The position numbers and the translations under genes were made by a program. A stretch of DNA of 64,000 nt from Hormiphora californensis (Eukaryota; Ctenophora; Tentaculata; Cydippida; Pleurobrachiidae), in the NCBI GenBank assembly GCA_020137815.1, contig CM035359.1, positions 6,276,179-6,340,178 of the forward strand, in the 5' to 3' direction. Below, piece by piece: positions 1-8,857 of the stretch. The notes under the pieces were generated by a model. That model did not search any database, was not told the origin of the DNA, and was given only the letters and a program-made list of their open reading frames with translations. Within the stretch, counting starts at the first letter, position 1; every line of letters starts with the position of its first letter.

Positions 1-37
1 CGGGTTAAAAATGATGTTAATATCCCTGAGTTGTAAC

Positions 38-107
38 CATGGTAACACATGATAACGAGATGTTACCATGGTAACACACGATAACGAGATGTTACCATGG
101 TAACACG
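38..107. repeat. Three copies of GTTACCATGGTAAC palindrome
   Basis: The 14-bp palindrome GTTACCATGGTAAC, whole or nearly so, occurs three times in 70 bp, separated by near-identical spacers (acacatgataacgagat). The same motif and its half-sites recur near 515, 51350, 51425, 53000, 56540, 58275, 59660 and 63915, mostly in introns of the LDLa and lectin genes. Confidence 0.8.
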
Positions 108-114
108 CACATAC

Positions 115-3100
115 CTGTAGTGTTAACACATGAGAATCCCATGCTAACATCACAGTACATCTCGTCAACCCAGTTGCCGCAGTTGTTATTCCCATCACAG
201 ACGCTGTGCCCAGATATCCACTGGCCTGTATTACACCTAGCAGCAAAGAGAAAGAGAGAGAGAAAGTGGTTACACCTAGAGTGGTTACACAAAGAGAGAT
301 AGTGGTTACACCTAGAGTGGTTACACAAAGAGAGATAGTGGTTACACCTAGACGTAGTAATTAAATAGTGGTAACAGGTAGCCTGGTAACGGCAAAACTC
401 AGTCACCAGCTGTGGTAAAGAGAGACATGATTGGTATAATAGTGTATACCAATGGTTACCTTGTCAGGCACTGTACATCGTGCAGTGCGAAGAGGACGGT
501 CTTATATGAGACAATGGTTACCATGGTAACCTAGCTGATATAAGGGAACAAGCCCACAAACACGTCTCACACTGTGAAATGGGGTCATACAGTATGAAAG
601 ATACAGGTGCTAAAGGTGATAATATAACTCACTGGAAAGTTGAGTCACATGCCTCCTTCTCGTCGGAGTGGTCGGCACAGTTTGGGTATCCATTACATAT
701 CTCTAGTCTGTTCACCACCTAAAATAATAGCATTTCAATTGGGGTATCCGTTACATATCTCTAGTCTGTTCACCACCTAAAATAATAGCATTTCAGTTGG
801 GGTACCCGTTACATATCTCTAGTCTGTTCACCACCTAAAATAATAGCATTTCAAGCTTTTTATTTCATTGTACTTTAATACCTGTGTTATCTCACTTCTC
901 GCTTTCATGTGTAGCTCACATCGCATTTTTATTAATAAAATGAGCGAGCACGCTCTTTGAAGGTTCGGCAGAACCTTTCTAGCATTTGAAAAATACGAGC
1001 CACCATTTAATTGCGCCGGTGAGCACAATAACCACTGACGTAATATGACAGCTCTTAATATTTAGAGCTTTCAGATCACCCGTCGCGTCGTACAATTTCT
1101 AAGACATCACTGATCCCCCCCCCCCCCCCCCCCCCCCCCGTACAAATAGTAATTTAACAAGACATCACCCACGGCCGTGCTCTCTATCTATCTCTTTTTC
1201 ACGTGGAATGAAATAACCTCGCCCCAGTTTCTAGTGAGATATAATTTGTATGAGACACACTATATTCTCCTTACATTTTGTTGCATTTTCAATTTCCAAC
1301 AGCTGCTGGCAACTGCAGCTTAGTGCCATGGCTTGGAAGCTGCAATTCGTCCATCAACACATGTTGATTGATGACGTCATCTCTCATCGCCGCTACTTCA
1401 CACACTACTCAAACTCTACAGCTAGCTATGAATGCAGAGTTCTAAAGCTAGAGTGGCCATGTTAATACACAACATGGGAACAATGTTGTCACACACATAA
1501 TAGTAGAGATATAAACGGTAGAGATATAGATAGTAGAGATATAAACGGTTCGTGCAGAATCTCCTTTTTCAAATATATCTGATGGTGGCCTAGTTCCGAC
1601 CCTCACCCGCTGCTGCACCTGAGCTGCATCCCACAAGGTAACGTGTTGGTAACGAAGTGCAAATGCCGTCAGGGTGGTATAGCAGCTGCAGGATTGCGTG
1701 ATGTACCCAACAATTCACTAGGATTTACCAGTATCTTATACTGGAGAGCAGGAACCGACCGAATCCGGAAATACTGGTCCCTGATTGGCTGATAACCAGT
1801 CACGTGACCTTAATAAAGAGTTCTGATTGGTTGTTTACTTGTTTCGGTCGGTTCCTGCCGTATTACGTATACTAACCTTCCAGGGTGCGGAGAGGCAGTT
1901 GAATGTTCCCGGACAACCCTGATCTTCTGTGTTATCAGTACAAACTGAACCCAGTCCGTCACAAACATGATCACTTCCAGCACAAAGTGGCCCAGCCTGC
2001 AGAGACATGTTATTGTATGAATCTCTCTTTTACTCTCGTTCATAAAACTAACTATCTCTCCTGCATCTCTCCAATTATAGTTATTGTAAGTATCTCTCTT
2101 TTGCTCTCACTAACAATCTCTCCTGCATCTCTCCAATTAGTTATTGTATTAATCTCACTGTTGCTCTCACTAACTATCTCTCCTGCATCTCTCCAATTAG
2201 TTATTGTATGAATCTCTCTGAATTGCTCTCACAATCTCTCCTCCAGTTACCCGGTCAGTAGTGTTGAACCCCCTGCAGAACTTGCTGCCGGCACAGTTGC
2301 ACTCATCCCAGCCATCATTACACTGATTTACCCCGTCACATAACTGGGGGAGATAATTATATTAGCTGAATTAGCACACAAATTCAACTTAGATATATAA
2401 TTCAACTTAATTAATTCATATATTGACACACATAATTTTGGATTGAAATTACAATGGATGAGTTTTATTATTTTTACAGTGGTTCTTGATAGATTTGAGT
2501 GCCGTTTATCTGATCTCGTGATCGTGGTTACGCGTTATGGTGGATATATAATTAGGCACTTTTTGAGTAAGATATTTAGCAAATATAAACTGTATGCGAG
2601 ATAAACTGCATGCGAGATAAAAGGTTTTAGAGATACCTAAAAGGTGTTAGAGATAGCGATCAACTAAACTAGGTGGATAGTGCTAAAAGGTAGTGTGTAT
2701 CCCAGACCCGAATATTTGGTAGTATGAAAGATTAGGTCGTGCGCGCCAAATGGCGCCATCAAATTCGCCAAATGGCGCCACGTGGCGAACAAATGGCGCC
2801 ATTTGGCGCCAAAATGTGGCGAGTGCGCACTATCGCCAAATGGCGCCATTTCTGGCGCCAAATGGCGCCAAATCTGGCGCCACGTGGCGCCACGTGGCGC
2901 CAGTGGCGATCGCCATTCGCCAAATGTTGGCGACTCTTGGCGGTATCGCCACGTGGCGATGGTATGAAGTCTGAAAAAAACATGCGCAAAATTTTTATCG
3001 CCAAATGGCGCCATTTGGCGCCATTAAGTGATCAGGAGATCAAGTCGCCAAATGGCGCCGTTTGGCGCCAATCGTCACAAAGTGGCGCCAAATGGCGCCA

Positions 3101-6019
3101 TTCGGCGAATTTTTCGCCATATGGCGCCGTTTGGCGCCACTTGGCGATACTCATCGCCAAACATCGCCATTTGGCGCAAATTGTCGATGTATCAATAATA
3201 TTTTTATTGGTTTTCAAAGTAGGACACTCGCCGTTCTGCGCCACGTGGCGCCAACTGGCGATTAATTCGCCAAATGGTGCCGTTTGTCGCCATTTGGCGC
3301 CATATGGCGACAAATGTTTGTCAAACGATTGTCGCCATATGGCGCCATTTGTCGCCATTTGGCGCCTAACGTCGCCATTTGGCGCCAAATGTCGCCATAT
3401 AGCGCCAAATTTTTGTCAAATTTTTGTCGCCATTTGGCGCCAAACGTCGCCATATGGCGCCATTTGTCGCCACTTGGCGCCGAACGTCGCCATCTGGCGC
3501 CAAATGTCGCCATATAGCGCCAAATGGCGACATATGGCGCAAAATGTTTGCCAAATGTTAGTCGCCATTTGGCGCCAAATTTTTGTCAAATGTTTGTCGC
3601 CATCTGGCGCCACTTGGCGCCGAACGTCGCCATTTGTCGCCACTTGGCGCCGAACGTCGCCATTTGGCGCCAAATGGCGACGTTCGGCGCCAAATGGCGC
3701 CAGATGGCGACAAACATTTGACAAAAATTTGGCGCCATATGGCGCCAAATGGCGACGTTTGGCGCCAGATGGCGACGTTTGGCGACAAATGGCGACTAAC
3801 ATTTGACAAACAGTTTGCGCCATATGTCGCCACTTGAGTTGTGCAGCAAGACTTATCTCTTTTTGCACAGCTCTCCGATCTCGTTTCAAACGAGCGATCT
3901 TGGGTTTTCCCAGCGAACATGGTATATCCAGCGACTAAACCGAAACGAATCATAATATGTAACCATAGTTCACATTTAATCTCTATTATTTGCCTCCACC
4001 CACCCCTCCGCCCACCCCCCCACCCCACCCCTCCTCCCCACCCACCTCCCCCGCCTCACCCGTCCCAAAGTAGAGGACTTTCTGAAACAGGTTACTATAG
4101 AGACAATCCTTGTGTTCTAATTCGCTAAGTCGCTTATCGCGTGTAAGTGTGTAACAACTCACAAATGTGAGTACAATACCCGTCCTGCCACTTATAATGC
4201 AAACCTACCATATGACAGACCAATTCAAGATACTATAATACTATAATAATGAAACCCCAAACACCTAATATGCGGGTGACCTAAAATCCTAAAAACGGAG
4301 GCAAAACCTCGTACAATAATTATTATTATACATAGGTTAACCTATGTAAAACGATAATAAACCACACCGCGTTAACTATCAAGCTAATCGAGACAGCTCA
4401 AGAATAGAAAGCGACATCCCCTCTTGTCGCAGGGGGATAGAGCCACGGAGCCAAGAATCACAGAAAGAAGAATCAAGATTCTGCGACTCTCGAAGGAGTT
4501 TAGCCTCCCGAACCCGAAGCCACCTATAATGCGAACCTGTCCTGTGGTCAGTTCCTGATGGTGGGGGAGGGGAGGGGGGCTATTCTCCTAGTGCCGGCGA
4601 TATCGCTTTGCGATAGTCCCATGTGGGCTTGCCGTTGGCAAGCCCAGGCACTCCGTAGATAGATAGTTAGATGTCGCCACTTGGCGCCATATGGCGACAT
4701 TTGGCGCCAAATGGCGATGTTCGGCGCCAAGTGGCGCCATATGGCGACGTTTGGCGACAAACGTTTGACAAAAATTTGGCGCCATATGGCGCCAAATGGC
4801 GACGTTTGGCGCCAGATGGCGACATTTGGCGCCAAATGGCGACGTTTAGCGCCAACTGGCGACATTTGGCGCCGTTCGGCGCCAATTGGCGATTTTTTCG
4901 CCAAATGGCGCCACGCGGCGCCGAGTGGCGAGCGTCATATTTTGGAAAGCATTGAAAATTTGCTATTCTTATCGCAAAATGGCGCCATTTGGCGATAAAT
5001 ATGTTGCGCATGTTTTTTTCAGACTTCATACCATCGCCACGTGGCGATACCGCCAAGAGTCGCCAATATTTGGCGAATGGCGATCGCCACTGGCGCCACG
5101 CGGCGCCAGATTTGGCGCCAGAAATGGCGCCATTTGGCGATAGTGCGCACTCGCCACATTTTGGCGCCAAATGGCGCCATTTGTTCGCCGCGTGGCGCCA
5201 TTTGGCGAATATGATGGCGCCATTTGGCGCCATATGGCGCCATTTGGCGCGCACGACCTAATCTTTCATACTACCGAATATTTTATACCATCAGAAACGA
5301 TTTACTGTCCGATCGGACTGTCATAGTGAAGCTTTAAAATCACATCTTGTGAAATTTAGTTCAAGATATATTCGGGAATTTGAAGACAGATCTTTATCGT
5401 GAAAGCTGTGATTATGCAGAAGGACACAATATCAAATGTAATTAATTATACTCATTAATTATGTAATACCTCAGCGGGAGAGACCAGAGTTTGTCCGTTG
5501 GGGCACACACTGAAAGACGCACACTCGTACCCAACAGACTCTCCTATCATTACAGCATGGCACTCTCCACATTCCTGAAGAACTGCAAGACACTCCTCAA
5601 CTCTGGATTTACAGTGGGACTGGGTGTACCTGTAACGGGTCTTTGTTAGGGTTGTCTGTTTGTCTGTCTCTAATTTGTTAGGGTTGTCTGTTTGTCTGTC
5701 TCTTTGTTAGGGTTGTCTCTTTGTCTGTCACTTTGTTAGGGTTGTCTCTTTGTTTGTCTCTTTGTTAGGGTTGTCTGTTTGTCTGTCTCTTTGTTAGGGT
5801 TGTCTGTTTGTCTGTCTCTTTGTTAGGGTTGTCTGTTTGTTTGTTAGGACTTCTAAGGGGCCGGGATAATGGCCGTAACATTTATTACAATATTTCAATT
5901 TCTGGGGGGGTCTGACTTCATGTTATACCTGTCAGGGCAGTTGCACTCATCGTCTCCACACTCCACTATACCGTTACAGGGGGTACATCCACCGCACAGG
6001 TCCACCAGAAACAACAACA
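115..6019 (-). CDS. LDL-receptor class A repeat protein, partial, multi-exon
   Basis: Partial gene for a probably secreted or membrane-anchored, cysteine-rich protein with LDLa-like repeats; family members bind ligands through Ca2+-dependent 40-residue modules. Minus-strand exons supported by GT-AG sites: 5929-6019, 5470-5629, 2251-2343 and 115-236. Phases join the first three directly. They encode CNGIVECGDDECNC, then CPNGQTLV running across a splice into LCDGVNQCNDGWDECNC, a good LDLa core. The last exon encodes CDGNNNCGNWVDEMYC. Phase does not fit between exons 2251-2343 and 115-236, so at least one exon between them is missed; a candidate near 1592-1670 has cysteines but the wrong phase. 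No start exon was found upstream of 6019, where a minisatellite and a retrotransposon follow, and the gene continues left of the window. The 5929-6019 exon begins with a hydrophobic LLFLV stretch that could be the tail of a signal peptide. Domain type is sure; full gene identity is not. Confidence 0.6.
241..356. repeat. 36-bp tandem repeat in LDLa gene intron
   Basis: About three copies of a unit containing gtggttacacctagagtgg followed by ttacacaaagagagata. The unit begins next to the acceptor of exon 115-236 on the minus strand and resembles the exon-proximal sequence (ttacacctag), so it may have grown by duplication of the splice-site region. Confidence 0.75.
683..856. repeat. 58-bp tandem repeat, three copies
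   Basis: Three near-identical units containing ttacatatctctagtctg and ccacctaaaataatagc, starting at 693, 751 and 809, so the period is exactly 58 bp. It lies in an intron of the LDLa gene and has no coding potential. Confidence 0.9.
1115..1139. repeat. Poly(C) run of 25
   Basis: An uninterrupted run of 25 C on the plus strand, poly(G) in the direction of the minus-strand LDLa gene. Long G runs are prone to slippage and to quadruplex formation, so the exact length is likely polymorphic or misassembled. Confidence 0.9.
1750..1856. mobile_element. 107-bp MITE, family A (AGGAACCGACCGAA ends)
   Basis: Short nonautonomous element with inverted ends AGGAACCGACCGAA and TTCGGTCGGTTCCT. The body carries two CCAAT-box-like stretches in inverted orientation and a central CACGTGAC E-box. 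Other copies are at 41827-41935, 44924-45026 (opposite orientation) and 53848-53937 (left end decayed). No coding capacity. Superfamily unknown. Confidence 0.8.
2008..2245. repeat. About 65-bp tandem repeat in LDLa gene intron
   Basis: Between three and four copies of a pyrimidine-rich unit with the landmarks gttattgtatgaatctctct and ctctcctgcatctctccaat. It ends within 10 bp of the donor of exon 2251-2343. Confidence 0.8.
2718..5275. mobile_element. 2.56-kb foldback transposon with GGCGCC-palindrome arms
   Basis: Both ends begin GGTAGTATGAAAGATTAGGT in inverted orientation, with about 42 bp of perfect identity, and are flanked by the exact 8-bp direct repeat GAATATTT (2710-2717 and 5276-5283), a convincing target-site duplication. 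The left arm (2718 to about 3838) and right arm (about 4671-5275) are homologous in inverted orientation for roughly the outer 300 bp, then diverge in repeat content. Both arms are arrays of a 10-bp unit, approximately TGGCGCCAWW, giving nested GGCGCC palindromes at one helical turn. The roughly 830-bp loop has no convincing ORF. Open frames in all six frames of the arms (WRHLAP-type repeats) arise because a 30-bp multiple of the unit has no stop codon; they are not genes. An 8-bp duplication suits hAT or P-type transposases, but the ends match neither clearly. Confidence 0.85.
5636..5846. repeat. 29-bp tandem repeat with TTAGGGTT core
   Basis: About seven copies of a unit with the landmark tttgttagggttgtctgttt. 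It starts a few bases from the acceptor of LDLa exon 5470-5629. It contains TTAGGGTT but is not a telomeric array, since the spacing is 29 bp. Confidence 0.85.
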
Positions 6020-6042
6020 CTGGGAATCATTGAAGGGGATTA

Positions 6043-7233
6043 CAAACTGGCAAAGGAGTGGAACTGTAAGGGGTGGAACTGTAAGGAGTGGAACTGTAAG
6101 GGGTGGAACTGTAAGGGGTGGAACTGTAAGGGGTGGAACTGTAAGGGGTGGAACTGTAAGGGGTGGAACCGTAAGGGGTGGAACTGTAAGGGGTGGAACT
6201 GTAAGGGGTGGAACTGTAAGGGGTGGAACTGTAAGGAGTGGAACTGTAAGGGGTGGAACAGTAAGGGGTGGAACTGTAAGGTGTGGAACTGTAAGGTGTG
6301 GAACTGTAAGGGGTGGAACTGTAAGGGGTGGAACTGTAAGGGGTGGAACTGTAAGGGGTGGAACTGTAAGGGGTGGAACTGTAAGGGGTGGAACTGTAAG
6401 GGGTGGAACTGTAAGGGGTGGAACTGTAAGGGGTGGAACTGTAAGGGGTGGAACTGTAAGGGGTGGAACTGTAAGGGGTGGAACTGTAAGGGGTGGAACT
6501 GTAAGGGATGGAACTGTAAGGGGTGGAACTGTAAGGGGTGGAACTGTAAGGGGTGGAACTGTAAGGGGTGGAACTGTAAGGTGTGGAACTGTAAGGGGTG
6601 GAACTGTAAGGGGTGGAACTGTAAGGGGTGGAACTGTAAGGGGTGGAACTGTAAGGAGTGGAACTGTAAGGGGTGGAACCGTAAGGGGTGGAACTGTAAG
6701 GGGTGGAACTGTAAGGGGTGGAACTGTAAGGGGTGGAACTGTAAGGGGTGGAACTGTAAGGGGTGGAACTGTAAGGGGTGGAACTGTAAGGGGTGGAACT
6801 GTAAGGGGTGGAACTGTAAGGGGTGGAACTGTATGGGGTGGAACTGTAAGGGGTGGAACTGTAAGGGGTGGAACTGTAGGGGTGGAACTGTAAGGGGTGC
6901 AGAACTGTAAGGGGTGGAACTGTAAGGGGTGGAACTGTAAGGGGTGGAACTGTATGGGGTGGAACTGTAAGGGGTGGAACTGTAAGGGGTGCAGAACTGT
7001 AAGGGGTGGAACTGTAAGGGGTGGAACTGTAAGGGGTGGAACTGTAAGGGGTGGAACTGTAAGGGGTGGAACTGTAAGGGGTGGAACTGTAAGGGGTGGA
7101 ACTGTAAGGGGTGGAACTGTAAGGGGTGGAACTGTAAGGGGTGGAACTGTAAGGGGAAACTCTAACTGAATGGCATCCCATTAATGGGATGGAACTGTAA
7201 GGGGTGGAACATGTTACGGGGTGGAACTGTAAG
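6043..7233. repeat. 15-bp minisatellite, about 75-80 copies
   Basis: Highly homogeneous head-to-tail array of GGTGGAACTGTAAGG, with occasional variants such as GTGTGG, GAGTGG and an inserted CA near 6900 and 6990, and a break at 7155-7190 with a small ATTAATGGGAT palindrome. It lies just upstream (minus strand) of LDLa exon 5929-6019. The open frames across it (TVRGG- or PYSST-type repeats) follow from the 15-bp period and are not taken as genes. Confidence 0.95.
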
Positions 7234-7341
7234 GGCAATCATTGGAGGAACACGATTGGTAGTGACAATAATTCCATACCCAATGCAAGTCGAAGATGAA
7301 ACGCAGAACATCCATTTTTCATTCTACAAAAGGTGCATCTG

Positions 7342-7405
7342 TTGAAATATTATATATATATATTATATTATATATTATATATATTATATATATATATATA
7401 TATAT
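7342..7405. repeat. AT-rich microsatellite
   Basis: An imperfect TA and TAT tract immediately upstream of the retrotransposon. It may be the target into which the element inserted or part of the flank. Confidence 0.8.
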
Positions 7406-7556
7406 ACTTTAAACAAATTAATTTGAGAGTTAATTTTCTATTCTCCGATATCTTTGAGTAACGCAAATCTCTTTCACTTGGGCTTTTTGTGAACGTTATT
7501 TGAGTTTTGGGGATAGTATTAATCTCTGTCCAGGAGTGTGAGCCAGGTGTTTTAGG

Positions 7557-8843
7557 ATGCACACTATGAGTATTAATGACGTAACGATAACGAGTAAAGA
7601 TGAGTTTGATAGAGCTCTTAAAGCTCTGACTTATAATAGGTGTAGTGGTGAGCATGTCTTAGATCGTCTTCGGGTGGGTGGGGATGCTCCTTCGTTCAAC
7701 AAAGACAATGCCTGGGAACTTCTCTGTGCTGCTTATTCCTTGATTCCAGACAACTCGAGGGTGAGATTTGATAGTGGTGTTAGTTCTGTATTGGACACGT
7801 CCCTGGTGGGGAGTGTAGCGGATGTACTGAAGGAAAGTTTTGAGAGTCTGAAGATGGAATTACTGGCGGTGGTTGAGCAGAAGGTGGAAGACAAGGTGAG
7901 TGAGCTGCATGGAAGAAAGGAGGAGGTTGTAGAAGACAAAGGTCCGATTGCGCCTGTGAGGAGGTATGTTGACATAAGATTGGATAACTGTGATGCTGAA
8001 GGTACGGCCCCGGTCTGTCCAAAGACGCAGTGGACGGAAGTTGTAAAACCCCAAGTGGAGAAAGCTTTGAAGGGAGTTCCTGTGTTGAACGCGGTAGTGA
8101 ACAAAGGTAGTGTGCGGCTGTCGTTCCAGAATGAGGACCAACTGAAGGAAGCCAATAATGTTTTACCACCAGCACTTGGTCAGGAGGTTCAGATGGTCAC
8201 AGAGACGAAATCGCTTCTTGACCCGAGAATTTCAATTGGCGATCTTGGGCAGGATTTGCTTGACAAGGAGACGTTAATCTCGGAGATAACTAGTGGAAAG
8301 AATGAGGAAATCAAGAAGCTGGTGGATCAGGGTGCCAAGGTGAAAGTGGTTCATATGAATCCTGCTGGAAGGTTTGCAGTTCTCCAGGTAACTCCAGAAA
8401 TAAGGAATGTAATCGCCCAGAGAGGAGACAAGGTATTCCTGAAGCTGAGACAGTATTCAGTCAGGGACAGGTATCATGTGGTACAGTGTTTTCACTGTCA
8501 GGAGTTTGGACATGTAGCAGGATCAATCAGATGTACAAAGAAGGATGGAGCTGCGGTGTGTGCTTTCTGTGCTGGAGATCATGAGACTCGGAGTTGTGGT
8601 CACAAGAGGAGGAATGATACAGGGAAGATGAACTGTGTTAACTGTCAGAAGAGTAATGGCAGAGAGGACAGGAGACATGCTAGGTCACATCTTGCATCCA
8701 GTACTCTGTGTCCGTTCTACATTAATGAGCGAACAAAGCTTATGGAGAAAACAAGTGGAGTGAAGAAAGAGGCAAAAAACGGTTATCGGACGAGGGCCAT
8801 GGAGGAGCTGAGGAGAAGAAGAATTGGAGGATTGGGACACTAA
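7557..8843 (+). CDS. Retrotransposon ORF1 protein with CCHC zinc knuckles
   Basis: 428-residue nucleic-acid-binding ORF1 protein. In this class ORF1p coats the element RNA and acts as a chaperone during target-primed reverse transcription. The N-terminal half is helical and acidic with no motif I can name; residues about 135-290 could hold an RRM-like fold. From Cys311 there are clustered knuckles: CFHCQEFGH, then CAFCAGDHETRSC, then CVNCQKSNG with further Cys and His, followed by a basic tail. The start MHTMSIND is the first in-frame ATG after the AT-rich flank. The TAA stop at 8841-8843 lies about 15 bp before the ORF2 ATG, and ORF2 reading frame extends back into the end of ORF1. Confidence 0.9.
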   Translation: MHTMSINDVTITSKDEFDRALKALTYNRCSGEHVLDRLRVGGDAPSFNKDNAWELLCAAYSLIPDNSRVRFDSGVSSVLDTSLVGSVADVLKESFESLKMELLAVVEQKVEDKVSELHGRKEEVVEDKGPIAPVRRYVDIRLDNCDAEGTAPVCPKTQWTEVVKPQVEKALKGVPVLNAVVNKGSVRLSFQNEDQLKEANNVLPPALGQEVQMVTETKSLLDPRISIGDLGQDLLDKETLISEITSGKNEEIKKLVDQGAKVKVVHMNPAGRFAVLQVTPEIRNVIAQRGDKVFLKLRQYSVRDRYHVVQCFHCQEFGHVAGSIRCTKKDGAAVCAFCAGDHETRSCGHKRRNDTGKMNCVNCQKSNGREDRRHARSHLASSTLCPFYINERTKLMEKTSGVKKEAKNGYRTRAMEELRRRRIGGLGH

Positions 8844-8857
8844 ATGTTCATTCTCTT

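Noticed and set aside
1448-1670. Additional LDLa exon near 1592-1670
   Set aside because: It has an acceptor and a donor and some cysteines, but its length gives the wrong phase, so it is not included.
3284-3840. CRISPR-like array in the GGCGCC region
   Set aside because: There are no unique spacers of constant length, and the genome is eukaryotic.
2664-5261. Many long ORFs with WRHLAPNGD-type repeats
   Set aside because: They occur in all six frames of a 10-bp array, so they follow from the period; no codon bias or splice context supports coding.
5636-5846. Interstitial telomere repeat
   Set aside because: TTAGGGTT occurs once per 29-bp unit rather than as contiguous hexamers.
6027-7238. 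403-codon minus-strand ORF of PYSST repeats and plus-strand TVRGG ORFs
   Set aside because: A 15-bp unit without stops stays open in several frames; it lies in an intron and has no start context.
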